NCBI RefSeq assembly: GCF_016587435.1
Contig: NZ_BNJJ01000012.1
Span: 124,001 to 188,000, forward strand
Length of the DNA stretch: 64,000 nucleotides
Source: Dictyobacter formicarum
GTDB taxonomy: Bacteria; Chloroflexota; Ktedonobacteria; Ktedonobacterales; Ktedonobacteraceae
Reading direction: 5' to 3'
Shown here: piece after piece, positions 8,157-16,719 of the stretch
Layout: every line of letters begins with the position of its first letter
How positions within the stretch are numbered: position 1 is the first letter of the stretch
The notes under the pieces: model-generated
The model's database searches: none
What the model was told of the DNA's origin: nothing
What the model saw: only the letters and a program-made list of their open reading frames with translations
Program-made: the position numbers and the translations under genes

Positions 8157-8759
8157 ATGCCAGATCAACCAGCGGCACTGCCCATAGGCTGGCTCGAAAT
8201 GGTTCACAATCTGGCCGACGCCACTGATCCAACCGGCACACCCATTGATCCAGGTATTATGGAGATGGTGATCGCGCTTAATGTCCTGGGAGTTGAAACC
8301 AACGCCTCATGCGAGGGGCATCTGGACCGTGGCTACGCCGCTCCCTGGGTTGATTTTCACGCGGTAGGTACCGAGACGATACGCAAGCAGGCGCGTGAAG
8401 CTACCAGGCGTTTGCAGGAGGCCGAAGAACAGCAGGCGGCACCGGAAGTGATAAACCGGCTGAACGAAGAAATGTTTAGGCTGGCCCGGGAAGAGAATAT
8501 CGCCTACTATCGCGGCTCACGGCTGGTACACCAGGCCCTGATGGCCTTTTATGAGCATCATCATGTTCCCTACGATCAACAGCTCTACCTGCATAATGAT
8601 AGCTTTGGCTACAGTCGCCTGCAGCCACATGGTATAGACTACCAGCCTCAGTACACACCAGAAATCCAGGCCCGCAACCTGAAACTCTATCAAGCGGAGA
8701 TGCTTAGCTTTGCCCATTTTCTAAAACACAACTATCTACTCAGGACACGCCATGATTAG
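8157..8759 (+). CDS. Conserved-looking hypothetical protein
   Basis: A 200-residue soluble protein with a GAAGGA site seven bases before the ATG. Residues 40-72 are striking: MVIALNVLGVETNASCEGHL then DRGYAAPWVDF, with Cys, Glu, His and Asp that could form an active or metal site. Residues 80-125 are Glu/Gln/Arg-rich and probably a coiled coil. A His cluster (FYEHHHVPYDQQLYLHND) follows. I recognise no named family. Neighbours give no clue; the next gene in the same direction is the small peptide at 9048. Confidence 0.7.
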   Translation: MPDQPAALPIGWLEMVHNLADATDPTGTPIDPGIMEMVIALNVLGVETNASCEGHLDRGYAAPWVDFHAVGTETIRKQAREATRRLQEAEEQQAAPEVINRLNEEMFRLAREENIAYYRGSRLVHQALMAFYEHHHVPYDQQLYLHNDSFGYSRLQPHGIDYQPQYTPEIQARNLKLYQAEMLSFAHFLKHNYLLRTRHD

Positions 8760-8994
8760 CCGTTCCATTTGAGCTTTACCGCATCTAACAGCCCGGGGTT
8801 ACCCTATCCCTCCATTTACATTTTTATATCCATATACTTATATTTATCGTGACATGTGCTATTATAGCATAGTAATCAATATAACGCTATAACATAGAAC
8901 ACCGTAAATTTGTGACGCACTTCATGGATCATCAAAACCCCTCTCGCATAAAATAGCCCCATAAGAAACGTTGTCGTGCAGACACGTTCTTACA

Positions 8995-9013
8995 GGATAG
9001 CCAGCAGCTATCC
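8995..9013 (+). promoter_or_regulatory. Stem-loop in the leader of the small peptide gene
   Basis: GGATAGC (8995-9001) and GCTATCC (9007-9013) form a perfect 7-bp stem with a CAGCA loop, 35 bases before the ATG of the peptide gene. It may affect mRNA stability or translation. A TTGACA follows at 9020 but has no matching -10 box. The rest of the gap 8760-8994 is AT-rich; nothing else is clear there. Confidence 0.4.
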
Positions 9014-9047
9014 TTACTGTTGACATGTATAAGGAAAGGAATTTCAT

Positions 9048-9266
9048 ATGAACAATTCAATTCAGACTAATAACGAACAGACAGCATTAATCGAACTAAA
9101 TGATCAGGAGCTCGCAGAAGTAAATGGCGCCTTTGGTCACTGGGGTGAGTGCTGCGGACTGGTAGATCTCGATGATTGCTGCTATGGTGGTTTCCATCGC
9201 CATTTCCATTTTCATCATCGCCACCATCATGTATGGTGGGAGACCGACGGCTGCGGCATTTGCTAA
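9048..9266 (+). CDS. Cys/His-rich peptide with RiPP-like leader
   Basis: A 72-residue peptide. Residues 1-30 look like a ribosomally synthesised natural product leader ending in the motif LNDQELAEVNGA, close to the double-glycine type ELxxVxGG/GA cleavage motif. The remaining 42 residues are unusual: GECCGL, DLDDCCYGG, the tract FHRHFHFHHRHHH, VWWETDGCGIC. That gives six Cys and ten or more His, suited to modification (thioether, heterocycle) or metal binding. A strong GGAAAGGA site precedes the ATG. A 15-bp stem hairpin follows at 9363. No lanthionine synthetase, YcaO, radical SAM or peptidase-ABC exporter gene lies in this window. Whether it is modified, exported or simply a metal-binding peptide cannot be told. 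Confidence 0.7.
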   Translation: MNNSIQTNNEQTALIELNDQELAEVNGAFGHWGECCGLVDLDDCCYGGFHRHFHFHHRHHHVWWETDGCGIC

Positions 9267-9362
9267 GTGTAGCCATATTCGCAAATCCTGGCGCCCCATG
9301 GGAAGTATGAGCAATCGCCACTTCTTATGCGCGGCCATCCACGATATAACCCATCAAAATAA

Positions 9363-9400
9363 TATAGATGCTTCGCTTTAACATCAGCGAAGCATCTATA
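9363..9400 (+). terminator. 15-bp stem hairpin after the peptide gene
   Basis: Arms 9363-9377 and 9386-9400 are exact complements around an eight-base loop. It lies 97 bases after the peptide stop codon. The interval 9401-9570 holds only short open stretches with no start or ribosome site. Confidence 0.6.
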
Positions 9401-9570
9401 CTCTTCTACTCCTCAATCAAGCAGCCCCTCGCTTTAACTCATCAAGCTACGAAATCACCTCATTTCTAACGATGACAGCCTGACCAATTACCAGCTACTG
9501 CGGCTATCAAATTGTCTCAGAAGGCTATCATCAGATGCCATTTCTGCGTAAACGGCTAAAGAAGCAAGCA

Positions 9571-9608
9571 TAAAAAATCCCCCCTCTCACAGCGCAAGTG
9601 AGAAGGGG
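9571..9608 (-). terminator. Terminator of the DHA2 exporter gene
   Basis: On the minus strand CCCCTTCTCAC pairs with GTGAGAGGGG across a seven-base loop, then a run of T (9571-9576 on the complement) follows. This is a typical intrinsic terminator 18 bases after the exporter stop. Confidence 0.8.
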
Positions 9609-9625
9609 AATTATACATTATTTAT

Positions 9626-11095
9626 TTACATACCAGCTTCCGCGCTCAGTGTTGCTTCCAATACAGCTTCCTGTTTGGCTGTAGATCCAGTACGCTGCAT
9701 AGTGGAGGCCGCGTCGCTATCGCGAACTTTGAGTCCAATCAAGACAGCAATCAGGACCAGGACGGCCGAGGTAATAAAGGCGGCATGGTAAGCGTTCAGA
9801 TTAGGAACTACAACACCGCCAGCATTCAGCTGGGTGATGCCAACAAAGCTGATAACTGTGCTGATGATGGCGACACCAAGCGATGAGCCTATCTGCCGTT
9901 GGGCATTATTAAGCGCTGATGCCTGACCGGTAGCAGCTGGTGAGATGGTAGCAAAAGCAGCTGCCTGCACCGGCAAGAATGCATTGGCCATGCCCGCTCC
10001 AATCAAAAACATCAAGCCGCGCATCAACCACAAACTTGTATCATTGCCCATCAAGCTCATCAACAACATGAAAATGGTCACGCCAGTCAGACCACTCACA
10101 ATCAAGCGCCGGGGTCCAACACGTGGATAGAGACGAGCGGCGATCTGAGTCATAACCAGCACACCAATTGCCTCGGGAAAAGTTGTCAGGCCCGAAGTGA
10201 GCGCCGACACACCGCGTCCCTCCTGCAAAAACAGAGGTGCAGCATACAGCAATCCCAGGAAGCCCGCGCCCGAAAAAAGCGAGAGCAAGTTGCAGGTGCG
10301 GAAGGCACGATTGCTCAGCAGACGCAGATCCAGCATTGGATGAGAGGAACGCAGTTCAACAAAGACAAAAGCCACCAGAATAATTACCCCCACAATGCCG
10401 CTGCTGAGAATACCAATCGAGGTCCACCCATAGTTTGGCCCCTCACTCAAAGCATACATAGCCAGCGCCAGTCCAATACCGGCAAGCAAGAAACCCAACA
10501 GGTCAAAGCTTCCCACTGACTCTTCATAATACTCCTGAAGGAAAATAAGGCCAAACAGCCCGGCCAGAATACCAATTGGCACATTCACAAAGAAGACCCA
10601 GCGCCATGAGAACTGTGTAATCAACACGCCACCCAAAACTGGCCCCATCGCTGGCGCAAAGACGGTAGGGATATTCAAAATACGCGACACCTGTACACGC
10701 TCGGCAGGAGGAAAAGTACGATAGAGAAGGGCCGTCCCAACAGGGGTTAGCGCACCACCAGCAAGTCCTTGCAATACACGAAAGAGGATAAGCATCGGCA
10801 AACTTGTAGCCAGACCACACATCGCAGAAGTAATACTAAATAGCGCCAGGGCACTCAAGAAGATACGCTTGGTGCCAAAGCGATCACCCAGCCAACCCGA
10901 AGCTGGAATAACAACCGCCAGGCTGACCAGATAGCCAACCACAACCGCATCGATGCCAGTACCAGACACACCAAATTGCCGCCCCAACGAAGGCAGAGCG
11001 ACGGTAACAATCGTTCCGTCCATAATGCTCATAAACATAGCAGCAACAAATACGACACTAACAGAAATTTTCGGGTTCATGTGAAGATGAGGCAT
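9626..11095 (-). CDS. MFS multidrug exporter, DHA2 (EmrB/QacA) family
   Basis: 489 residues, the normal size for 14-helix DHA2 drug/proton antiporters. The signature between helices 2 and 3 is GWLGDRFGTKR, with the family start FMSIMDGTIVTVALPSLGRQFG in helix 1. Motif C-like GPVLGGVLITQFSWRWVF is present in helix 5. It exports hydrophobic drugs in exchange for protons (family knowledge). GGAG lies eight bases before the chosen ATG; an inner ATG five codons later is possible. No regulator is adjacent. It faces the RiPP-like gene 360 bp away, and a role in that peptide's export is possible but unsupported. Confidence 0.9.
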   Translation of the reverse strand: MPHLHMNPKISVSVVFVAAMFMSIMDGTIVTVALPSLGRQFGVSGTGIDAVVVGYLVSLAVVIPASGWLGDRFGTKRIFLSALALFSITSAMCGLATSLPMLILFRVLQGLAGGALTPVGTALLYRTFPPAERVQVSRILNIPTVFAPAMGPVLGGVLITQFSWRWVFFVNVPIGILAGLFGLIFLQEYYEESVGSFDLLGFLLAGIGLALAMYALSEGPNYGWTSIGILSSGIVGVIILVAFVFVELRSSHPMLDLRLLSNRAFRTCNLLSLFSGAGFLGLLYAAPLFLQEGRGVSALTSGLTTFPEAIGVLVMTQIAARLYPRVGPRRLIVSGLTGVTIFMLLMSLMGNDTSLWLMRGLMFLIGAGMANAFLPVQAAAFATISPAATGQASALNNAQRQIGSSLGVAIISTVISFVGITQLNAGGVVVPNLNAYHAAFITSAVLVLIAVLIGLKVRDSDAASTMQRTGSTAKQEAVLEATLSAEAGM

Positions 11096-11404
11096 TCATT
11101 GGACTCCAGACCATCTTAACTAGATATAAATTTATATTATTCTAATTACTTGAACACAAAAAAATCAATAAATCATCCATCATAAGCAATGCAGGATTCC
11201 AGGGACAGTCTGCCCGTTGACCCTTTTCTGTCGCTGTAGATGACCCGGCAGATGCAAGAGTTTGCATAGACCGACTATAATAAAGAAGACCAAACCCGGC
11301 TCTAGAGTACGTTCACATGTAGGATAGTACATGTATTAAACGAACAGCATCAATTACGTACAATTGGATCTAATCGCGGGCAAGGACTGTCCTGGGAGCA
11401 TGAC

Positions 11405-12298
11405 ATGCATAATCCTAATCAAGGGATGGACAATCCTAATCAGAATCCATACACAGGCGGTGGGCCAGGTAATCCGGATCAAGGTCCTTATCGGCAGAGT
11501 GACATGAACCCTCCCAATCAAAATCCTTACCAACCAAACCAACCTGGCCAGGAGCCATTTAGACGGGAGGCCGCTCCTATGCCTGAGCAGGAGCCTCAAC
11601 AACAGGGCACACCACAACCCTCCTGGGGCCAACCCGCCCAGGAGCCCTATCGTCGCGAAGCTATGAATATGCCCGAACAGGAACAATATCGCGGTGCTGA
11701 CGTGAATCCTCCCGAGCAAGGAACCGTCATGGGTGGTGGCACCATGGGTCAGCCTGGGAAAGTTACAGTCACCGATTACACTGTCCCTACTGGCTTGCCA
11801 TTCAATCAGCAAGAGTGGCAGGCGCTTGTAACGACACCGATACAAGTCAGCCTGGCCATGATGTCAGTTTCGCCTTCAGGCTTAATTGGCATGATGCAGG
11901 AAGCCATGGCAATCGGAAAGAGCGTTCAAGCCTTGCAAGCCCAGGGCAATATCAGTCAGATGCTGGCACAAATAGGCCAACAATTGACCAAGGGGCTAGA
12001 GGATATGCGTGCTGGCAGGCCAAGTCCATTTGGCGACATACGGCAGATGTCCCAGAATTCTGAAATGGCGCGCAACACTGCGCTAGCATCCTGCCAACGC
12101 AGCGCGGCCATCCTTGAAAGGGCCTCACCGCAAGATGCCATATCGTATAAGCAATTTGTCTATTCCTTTGCTTATAACGTTGCAGCGGCCGCACGTGAAG
12201 GCGGCTTCCTGGGTCTCTTTGGGGGCGAGCAGATATCTGCAACTGAAAATGCGTTCCTTAATGAAATTGCGGCCGCCTTAGGGCTTCAACGTTCTTAA
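11405..12298 (+). CDS. Pro/Asn/Gln-rich N-terminus with helical C-terminal domain
   Basis: 297 residues with GGGAG six bases before the ATG. Residues 1-120 are low-complexity repeats (MHNPNQGMDNPNQNPY, PEQEPQQQGTPQP, GADVNPPEQG), a disordered linker. Residues 135-297 look helical, with PFNQQEWQALVTTPIQVSLA, MMQEAMAIGKSVQALQA and a long helix run ending AFLNEIAAALGLQRS. No transmembrane segment or signal peptide. I do not recognise the C-terminal domain; it could be a scaffold. A terminator follows at 12329. Confidence 0.75.
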   Translation: MHNPNQGMDNPNQNPYTGGGPGNPDQGPYRQSDMNPPNQNPYQPNQPGQEPFRREAAPMPEQEPQQQGTPQPSWGQPAQEPYRREAMNMPEQEQYRGADVNPPEQGTVMGGGTMGQPGKVTVTDYTVPTGLPFNQQEWQALVTTPIQVSLAMMSVSPSGLIGMMQEAMAIGKSVQALQAQGNISQMLAQIGQQLTKGLEDMRAGRPSPFGDIRQMSQNSEMARNTALASCQRSAAILERASPQDAISYKQFVYSFAYNVAAAAREGGFLGLFGGEQISATENAFLNEIAAALGLQRS

Positions 12299-12328
12299 AA
12301 GAAGTCAAAGATAGTCTCTTTAGCGGTT

Positions 12329-12352
12329 CGGGCGCATACGCCCGAGCCTTTT
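12329..12352 (+). terminator. Terminator after the Pro/Gln-rich protein gene
   Basis: CGGGCG and CGCCCG pair around CATA (12329-12344), followed by AGCC and a T run. The stem is the same GC box found in the MITE-like elements. Confidence 0.7.
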
Positions 12353-12475
12353 TTATTATTCAGTGATGAAAGTGCACTGTGCGCACTTTCATCACTGAAT
12401 GAGCTCAATAGAATTCCTGTTGTTCTGCAATTCATGCGCCGCGGCGCATGAATTGCAAAACAACACAAAAAAGAG
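12329..12475. mobile_element. Hairpin-rich intergenic element, copy D (three stems)
   Basis: Three stems in a row: the GC box at 12329-12344; arms 12358-12375 with 12383-12400 (18 bp, perfect); and a near-perfect 48-bp palindrome at 12418-12465 with one mismatch in 24 pairs. GAGCTCA lies between the last two. Read on the minus strand, the third stem begins TGTGTTGTTTTGCAA, resembling the stem start of copy C. Confidence 0.6.
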
Positions 12476-12547
12476 ATTGGGGACGTCAGCGCCCCAGGCT
12501 GGCTCGCAGCAAGAGACTCAGTGTAACAGGAGTCTGTCACTCAAAGA

Positions 12548-14617
12548 TCAGACAGCGGCATAGACTTTGGCTTCCCAGGGGGAGATGGGCTCGCGGCCAG
12601 CTTTTTGGCGGGGAACTGTACGATCCTGCGTAACTTCATACCAGCGCATCCCTTTTGGTAATTGCGGCCAGTTATTGATAACGTACTCGGAACGTTTGTC
12701 CTGGGCATTGGGAGTCATATAATCGCTAAAGTTGGCCACGATCACCACCATATCTCGACTATCAACCTGACCTCGCACCCAGGCCATGACGCGCTTTCCT
12801 TCAGAAAAATCACTGTGGATGAAGGTTGTATCGTTGGTCCATAATGCCTCGTAATAGGTGCGCAGGTGCACCAGTCGCGTCACATGGTCCACGATCCGCG
12901 CCCGCCAGGGATCGTCGCGGCGCTCAAAGTTTACAGCATCCAGCTGCTTATCGGGCCCCTCAGCAGGCACATCGTGCTGGTCGGCAAACTCTTCACCGGC
13001 AAAGATCATCGGCACACCCACGGAAGTAATCAGGCAGCTAAAGGCCAGTTTGATACGTTGCTCCTTCTCGGTAATCCCATTATTCTCCAGAAAATCGTAG
13101 AGACGTTCATTACCATAACCTTCCACATCGTGCGAGGTCACGTAATTAATCGCTTGTGAGCCATCGCCATAACCAAGTAAGCGGCAGTCAACCATCTTCT
13201 TGACGGTATACTCAAAATTCTGCTCATTGGGATGATTATGACCCATGATGGCGGCCCGCACATAGCGCTTGAAGTATTCATTCCACAGGCTATCGATGCG
13301 CTGCTGATGAATCAAGTCCAGGGGCATAGCCAGCTCTTCGCCCGTGGCCAGGAAGCGTGCGCCCGCATGCTCAGGATTGTGGCCCTGCTCACTCCAGCGC
13401 CCCTGATAAATACGATGGCCAATATTTTTAAAATGCTGAACAAAATCCCAGCTGGCAATATTCACGATACTATCAACGCGCACACCATCGATACGATAGA
13501 AGCGCATCCAATGGTCGAGGTAAGTAACCATAAATGCGCTGGCCGGCACCAGCTTCTGCTTTTCGCCCGAGAACGGATCATACGTTTCAACTTCATGATG
13601 ATATTTGAAGAGGTCGCTCCCAAAACCATCGCGCCGCACACCATCCGCATATTCCTCTGGATCTCCGGAGTTGGCCTTAACAAAGAAATCAGGAAAATTG
13701 ATTGAACGATAGGGATTGCGGGCCGAAAAAGCCATTACCACATCGGCAAAGAAGCGAATACCCATCTGGTGACAGGCGCGAATCAAACGCACCAGTTCAG
13801 TCATGGGCGCGGATTTGCGATCTTTGCCATAGATACCAAGGTCATGATCAGCGGCCAGATAATTGGAGGTCGCGTACCCCCAGCCACCTCTGACAAAACT
13901 GTCTGCCGGTGGCAACAATTCCAGGGCTGTAATACCCAGATCGCGCAGGTGCGCTCGTCCCTCCTGCAGAACAGCAAGGCCAAAGAAGCTAAAAGGAACT
14001 GCCGCCGGATCTACCAGAGCCAGCACATCACGGAAGGTACCGGCCGCTACCATGACGCCACCTTCTTTACGCGTACGAGCCCAGGACGTTGGTAACTCAT
14101 AAATAACGAGCTGTGTATTGACTGGTAGCTGCGCCAACGGCGTATCATGGCGCCAATCAGGCTGCTGTCCCTCAGGATCGCACGGCAGCAGTTCACCATC
14201 CTTATACAGCGCGACACTGGCAGGATAGCGATCCTCCTCTCCAAACTCAGGATCATCGGGACGAGGAGCCAGCAAGCGCCAATCGACACTCATAGCAAAA
14301 GGATCGGTACAGAGAATGCGCGGATGACTATTTTTATACAGATTGCTATCCGTTACCTCAAACCAGTAGTGATATACTTTACCATTCTCAAGCAGGCATT
14401 CTTTGGCTGCAATATCCCACAAATCAGGCCCCTTTGCCGAAGGAGACAATGGAAATGTTTGTGCATGCGCAAACGTCGGCGGATCACCCGGTACAAAGCT
14501 CCCAATTACCAGTTTAGGAACTGGATCGGTCACGGCTGGACGCCATAACGCGAAATGAGTTTTCTTATGCACCAAAAGATCTGCCGCTTGCTGCAATGAA
14601 ACTTTGGCTGCTTGCAT
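12548..14617 (-). CDS. Alpha-amylase family (GH13) glycosidase with N-terminal CBM48-like domain
   Basis: 689 residues. Residues 20-170 look like the beta-sandwich (CBM48-like) of pullulanase, branching and debranching enzymes; the TIM barrel follows from about 185. Conserved GH13 blocks are visible: region I FFADVVMAF (usual Asn-His lost), region II YRIDGVRVDSIVNIAS with the nucleophile Asp, region III FLATGEELAMPL with the acid Glu, and region IV NYVTSHDVEGYG with the transition-state Asp. A C-terminal beta domain closes the protein. It should act on alpha-1,4 or alpha-1,6 glucans in the cytoplasm, as no signal peptide is seen. Its subfamily cannot be fixed by eye. GAAAGG lies upstream of the ATG. 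Confidence 0.85.
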   Translation of the reverse strand: MQAAKVSLQQAADLLVHKKTHFALWRPAVTDPVPKLVIGSFVPGDPPTFAHAQTFPLSPSAKGPDLWDIAAKECLLENGKVYHYWFEVTDSNLYKNSHPRILCTDPFAMSVDWRLLAPRPDDPEFGEEDRYPASVALYKDGELLPCDPEGQQPDWRHDTPLAQLPVNTQLVIYELPTSWARTRKEGGVMVAAGTFRDVLALVDPAAVPFSFFGLAVLQEGRAHLRDLGITALELLPPADSFVRGGWGYATSNYLAADHDLGIYGKDRKSAPMTELVRLIRACHQMGIRFFADVVMAFSARNPYRSINFPDFFVKANSGDPEEYADGVRRDGFGSDLFKYHHEVETYDPFSGEKQKLVPASAFMVTYLDHWMRFYRIDGVRVDSIVNIASWDFVQHFKNIGHRIYQGRWSEQGHNPEHAGARFLATGEELAMPLDLIHQQRIDSLWNEYFKRYVRAAIMGHNHPNEQNFEYTVKKMVDCRLLGYGDGSQAINYVTSHDVEGYGNERLYDFLENNGITEKEQRIKLAFSCLITSVGVPMIFAGEEFADQHDVPAEGPDKQLDAVNFERRDDPWRARIVDHVTRLVHLRTYYEALWTNDTTFIHSDFSEGKRVMAWVRGQVDSRDMVVIVANFSDYMTPNAQDKRSEYVINNWPQLPKGMRWYEVTQDRTVPRQKAGREPISPWEAKVYAAV

Positions 14618-14790
14618 GAATGAATTAACCTTTCAAGTCAGATATCCTTTATAAACTCAGCTTATCAAGAGAAAAAAAATCGTATACAGACTCTATCCTT
14701 TTGTAATATGGAGCACAGCCATAAATAGCGTCAACATAGGTACAATTGGGGGGATATGGATAACTACACGAGCGCTAAATAAAAAAATCC

Positions 14791-14819
14791 TTGCCAGAAA
14801 TGAGCAGGTGATGTTATAC
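14791..14819 (+). promoter_or_regulatory. Candidate sigma-70 promoter for the phosphatase gene
   Basis: TTGCCA (14791-14796), 17-base spacer, TTATAC (14814-14819). It lies about 100 bases before the phosphatase ATG. The remainder of the 300-bp gap from 14618 shows nothing else. Confidence 0.45.
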
Positions 14820-14920
14820 TTCATTCATCTCCTTAGATAAATCTTCAGCTGATACCTCCTTTATCTCCAAACAACTCACATTGATCGCAGTATTCATTAG
14901 TACAAGGAGGCTCCCTATTT

Positions 14921-15433
14921 ATGCAAGCACAATTATATTCTATTCAAGGGTTATCTACCGGTCATATAAGCATTGCTGCTCGTCCACGCGGTGGCGATTG
15001 GTTGATTGATGAAATCAAAAACTTGCGCGAGGCCGGAGTAGATACGCTGGTTTCGTTACTAACCGAAGATGAGGTCAACCACTTTAAGTTGCATGAGGAA
15101 GCAGCATATTGTCGAGAACAAGACATCAGCTATTGTACTTTTCCAATCGAGGATCGCTGTGTGCCACCTTTTTCTGCTTCGACATTCGCCTTTCTCACAG
15201 AACTACATATGCAATTTAAGCAGGGAAAACATATCGCCGTGCACTGTCGTCAGGGGCTTGGCCGGGCCGTGCTGATTGCCGCCAGCCTGCTAGTACTTAA
15301 TGGCATTTCTCCAGAGCAGGCATTTGAGCAACTGAGCAAGGCCAGAGGATATACGGTTCCCGAAACTGAAGAGCAACGTGCGTGGGTAATAACATTTGCC
15401 CAACAGCGTCAGCACCTACCTATCCCACTGTAA
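14921..15433 (+). CDS. Dual-specificity/tyrosine-type phosphatase
   Basis: 170 residues with an AAGGAGG site before the ATG. The Cys-based phosphatase loop is HCRQGLGR (HC-x5-R, residues about 107-114), with the catalytic Cys and the phosphate-binding Arg. The usual general-acid region lies at FPIEDRCVPPF. The loop and the following AVLIAASLLVLNG helix match small archaeal and bacterial DSP/PTP proteins. It likely dephosphorylates proteins, or possibly phosphoinositide- or nucleotide-type substrates. No kinase gene is adjacent. Confidence 0.88.
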   Translation: MQAQLYSIQGLSTGHISIAARPRGGDWLIDEIKNLREAGVDTLVSLLTEDEVNHFKLHEEAAYCREQDISYCTFPIEDRCVPPFSASTFAFLTELHMQFKQGKHIAVHCRQGLGRAVLIAASLLVLNGISPEQAFEQLSKARGYTVPETEEQRAWVITFAQQRQHLPIPL

Positions 15434-15555
15434 CTGATTCTATTAATAATATATATTGAGTCATTACAAGCAAACAAATGTACGATTTGCTTGTAAACAT
15501 ATGCATCCATCGATATAATAAGAAACATTACAGGCAAGGAGCAGAAAACGTACGC

Positions 15556-16653
15556 ATGGATAAGCTACAGTCGCAAAGGATTGCGCCGCTGCCTCTCTTC
15601 TATTCGTATGCTGATGTGGACGAGGATTTACTCAGATCCCTTGAAAAACACCTCAATTTGTTACAAAAACAGGGCTATATTACTGAGTGGCATCACCATA
15701 AGATTCTGGCAGGGGACACAGCGAGCGAGAAAAATGATGCGCAGTTCGCAGCCGCGAAAATAATCCTTTTTGCGCAGTTCGCAGCCGCGAAAATAATCCT
15801 TTTTGATAGAGTCAATGCGGTAGCCTGGTCCCCTGATGGTAAAAAGATAGCCTCGGGCGGCTGGGATCGCTCTGCTCAGATATGGGATGCGACACATGGA
15901 GACTTACTCTTTCCAATATTTAGCAATTATGGAGTCAACAGAGTTAGCTGGTCTCCTAATGGAAAACTAATTGCCCTGAATGACATATTGAGTGGTGTAT
16001 ACATATTTGGTACCACTAAATTACAAAGTCCTATTCAAGCATTTGACATCTCAGCACCATCGCAATATATAGCTTTTGCGCCTGATAGCAAAAGGGTAGC
16101 GGCCTCATTTAGCACTGGCGCAGTGAATATTTTCGATATCACACAAAAAACGCCACTGCTGGAATATAACGGACATCACAAAGCCGCGTGGGGGATAGCA
16201 TGGTCTCCCAATGGCAAGTATGTTGCTTCGGGCTCCGCAGATAAAACAGCACAGGTATGGAATGCCGATACAGGCGCGACGCCCTTTACTTATAAGGGAC
16301 ATACGAACGTTGTAAATAGCGTGGATTGGTCGCCAGACAATAAATGGATAGCTTCGGGATCAGACGATGGAACGATCCATGTATGGGATTCTCAATCTGG
16401 TCAGCTACTGGTCAGATATACACAGCATGCTGGGGCCGTTAGATGGGTAGCATGGTCTCGCGATGGTCAATATATTGCCTCGGCCTCCGACGATACGACA
16501 GTACACATCTGGAAATTTGATCAGAACAAGACTTACTTTACCTATAGAGGTCATAGCGCACCAGTCTACAGCGTCGCCTGGGCGCCTGATAGTAAACGCC
16601 TGGTCTCAGCGGGAAAAAAATACGAAGTAAAGGTGTGGTTTGTATTACGCTAG
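15556..16653 (+). CDS. Truncated TIR-like domain fused to a seven-bladed WD40 propeller
   Basis: ATG at 15556 is favoured because AAGGAG lies upstream; an ATG at 15478 has no site. Residues 1-60 match the first half of a bacterial TIR-like domain (PLFYSYADVDEDLLRSLEKH, then TEWHHHKILAGD). Right where the TIR domain should continue (IILLLVS, S-x-x-C-x-x-E), the gene has a tandem 33-bp duplication coding AQFAAAKIILF twice, then passes straight into WD40. The NADase Glu region is thus missing. Seven WD40 blades follow (AVAWSPDGKKIASGG to SVAWAPDSKRLVSAG), enough for a closed propeller. It probably began as a TIR effector with a WD40 sensor and has lost catalysis (inference). Confidence 0.85.
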   Translation: MDKLQSQRIAPLPLFYSYADVDEDLLRSLEKHLNLLQKQGYITEWHHHKILAGDTASEKNDAQFAAAKIILFAQFAAAKIILFDRVNAVAWSPDGKKIASGGWDRSAQIWDATHGDLLFPIFSNYGVNRVSWSPNGKLIALNDILSGVYIFGTTKLQSPIQAFDISAPSQYIAFAPDSKRVAASFSTGAVNIFDITQKTPLLEYNGHHKAAWGIAWSPNGKYVASGSADKTAQVWNADTGATPFTYKGHTNVVNSVDWSPDNKWIASGSDDGTIHVWDSQSGQLLVRYTQHAGAVRWVAWSRDGQYIASASDDTTVHIWKFDQNKTYFTYRGHSAPVYSVAWAPDSKRLVSAGKKYEVKVWFVLR

Positions 16654-16673
16654 CTGTCAGCGTGTATAAAAAG

Positions 16674-16703
16674 GTGGCCGCTCCCTTTTATCGGGGAGCG
16701 GCC
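16674..16703. terminator. Terminator between converging WD40 and MFS genes
   Basis: GGCCGCTCCC (16676-16685) pairs with GGGAGCGGCC (16694-16703). It lies between the stops of the two facing genes and could serve both. Confidence 0.75.
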
Positions 16704-16719
16704 GCGTTAGACATAATTA

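Noticed and set aside
7773..8241. Two long minus-strand ORFs and one plus-strand ORF across the palindromic element
   Set aside because: They arise because the inverted repeats are open on both strands; they have no start signals and end inside the hypothetical gene.
9626..11095. DHA2 exporter as part of a RiPP cluster with the peptide at 9048
   Set aside because: It faces the peptide gene, has its own terminator, and leader-type peptides use ABC peptidase exporters; proximity alone is not enough.
12340..12470. Possible CRISPR-like repeats
   Set aside because: The repeats are inverted hairpins with no regular spacers; no cas gene is near.
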